Source: Sedimentisphaerales bacterium
GTDB lineage: Bacteria; Planctomycetota; Phycisphaerae; Sedimentisphaerales; SM23-30
Length of the DNA stretch: 13,659 nucleotides
Direction of reading: 5' to 3'
NCBI GenBank assembly: GCA_016932145.1
Contig: JAFGDI010000134.1
Location: 1-13,659, forward strand
Every line of letters begins with the position of its first letter. The stretch's first letter is position 1. The notes under the pieces are model-generated. The model saw nothing but the letters and a program-made list of their open reading frames with translations. It did not search any database and was not told the DNA's origin. Below are positions 13,535-13,659 of the stretch, in pieces. Position numbers and translations under genes: made by a program.

Positions 13535-13659
13535 AAAATTCAATGAAACAAATAATAAATACACTGTAGATATAATAACCACAGGACAATATCCACGATA
13601 TAACTCAATATCTGTCAAGACTTAAAACCACCAGATAAGAATACATAAAACAGATAACC

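Noticed and set aside
1..13659. tRNA, rRNA or known riboswitch
   Set aside because: No cloverleaf, rRNA or recognised aptamer sequence was found on either strand by eye; a covariance-model scan would be needed to exclude them fully.

Overview
The window reads as an anaerobic or microaerophilic, diderm bacterium of moderate to low GC, most likely from the PVC group (Planctomycetota, possibly Phycisphaerae). The pointers are a class I hybrid cluster protein with an Rrf2 regulator, stand-alone secretin and VWA genes, STAS/RsbW partner-switching genes, and a large surface protein with an LExRxLLSA-type N-terminal motif, a DUF4347 domain and cadherin/VCBS-like repeats. This placement is inference from protein families; no rRNA is present.

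Layout. Positions 1-2400 hold a plus-strand nitrosative-stress cassette: an Rrf2 repressor behind a near-consensus promoter, then hcp and a terminator. Positions 2405-2660 hold a decayed YafQ/RelE-type toxin gene on the minus strand, broken by two compensating frameshifts and cut at its 5' side by a short palindrome; it is not an intact open frame. Next (minus strand) comes a FtsB/DivIC-like membrane coiled-coil protein, then a dispersed repeat. Positions 3491-5689 form a tight minus-strand operon: STAS, RsbW-type kinase, second STAS, lipoprotein amidase, and an 89-aa protein translationally coupled to the amidase. A candidate sigma70-type promoter lies upstream of the first STAS gene.

Plus strand again: an orphan GspD-type secretin (5903-8212) with an apparent extra N-ring domain; a 320-bp repeat-rich leader (8219-8536); and a VWA protein (8545-9516) whose membrane helix carries a TonB-like SxxxH motif. 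The VWA gene converges on a 1319-aa DUF4347/cadherin-like surface protein filling 9531-13490 on the minus strand.

The most unusual non-coding content is a 79-bp repeat present at 3283-3361 and, inverted, at 8457-8535 (about 72 of 79 positions identical by eye). It carries 7-bp-periodic GTAAYAA units, and in both places the same end faces the start codon of the next gene. Related GTAAAAA heptamers contain the stop codons of hcp and the secretin gene. Most of the intact genes concern the cell envelope (division-like membrane protein, peptidoglycan amidase, secretin, TonB-like VWA protein, surface protein). The partner-switching genes probably control one part of it, though no sigma factor or PP2C phosphatase is in view.
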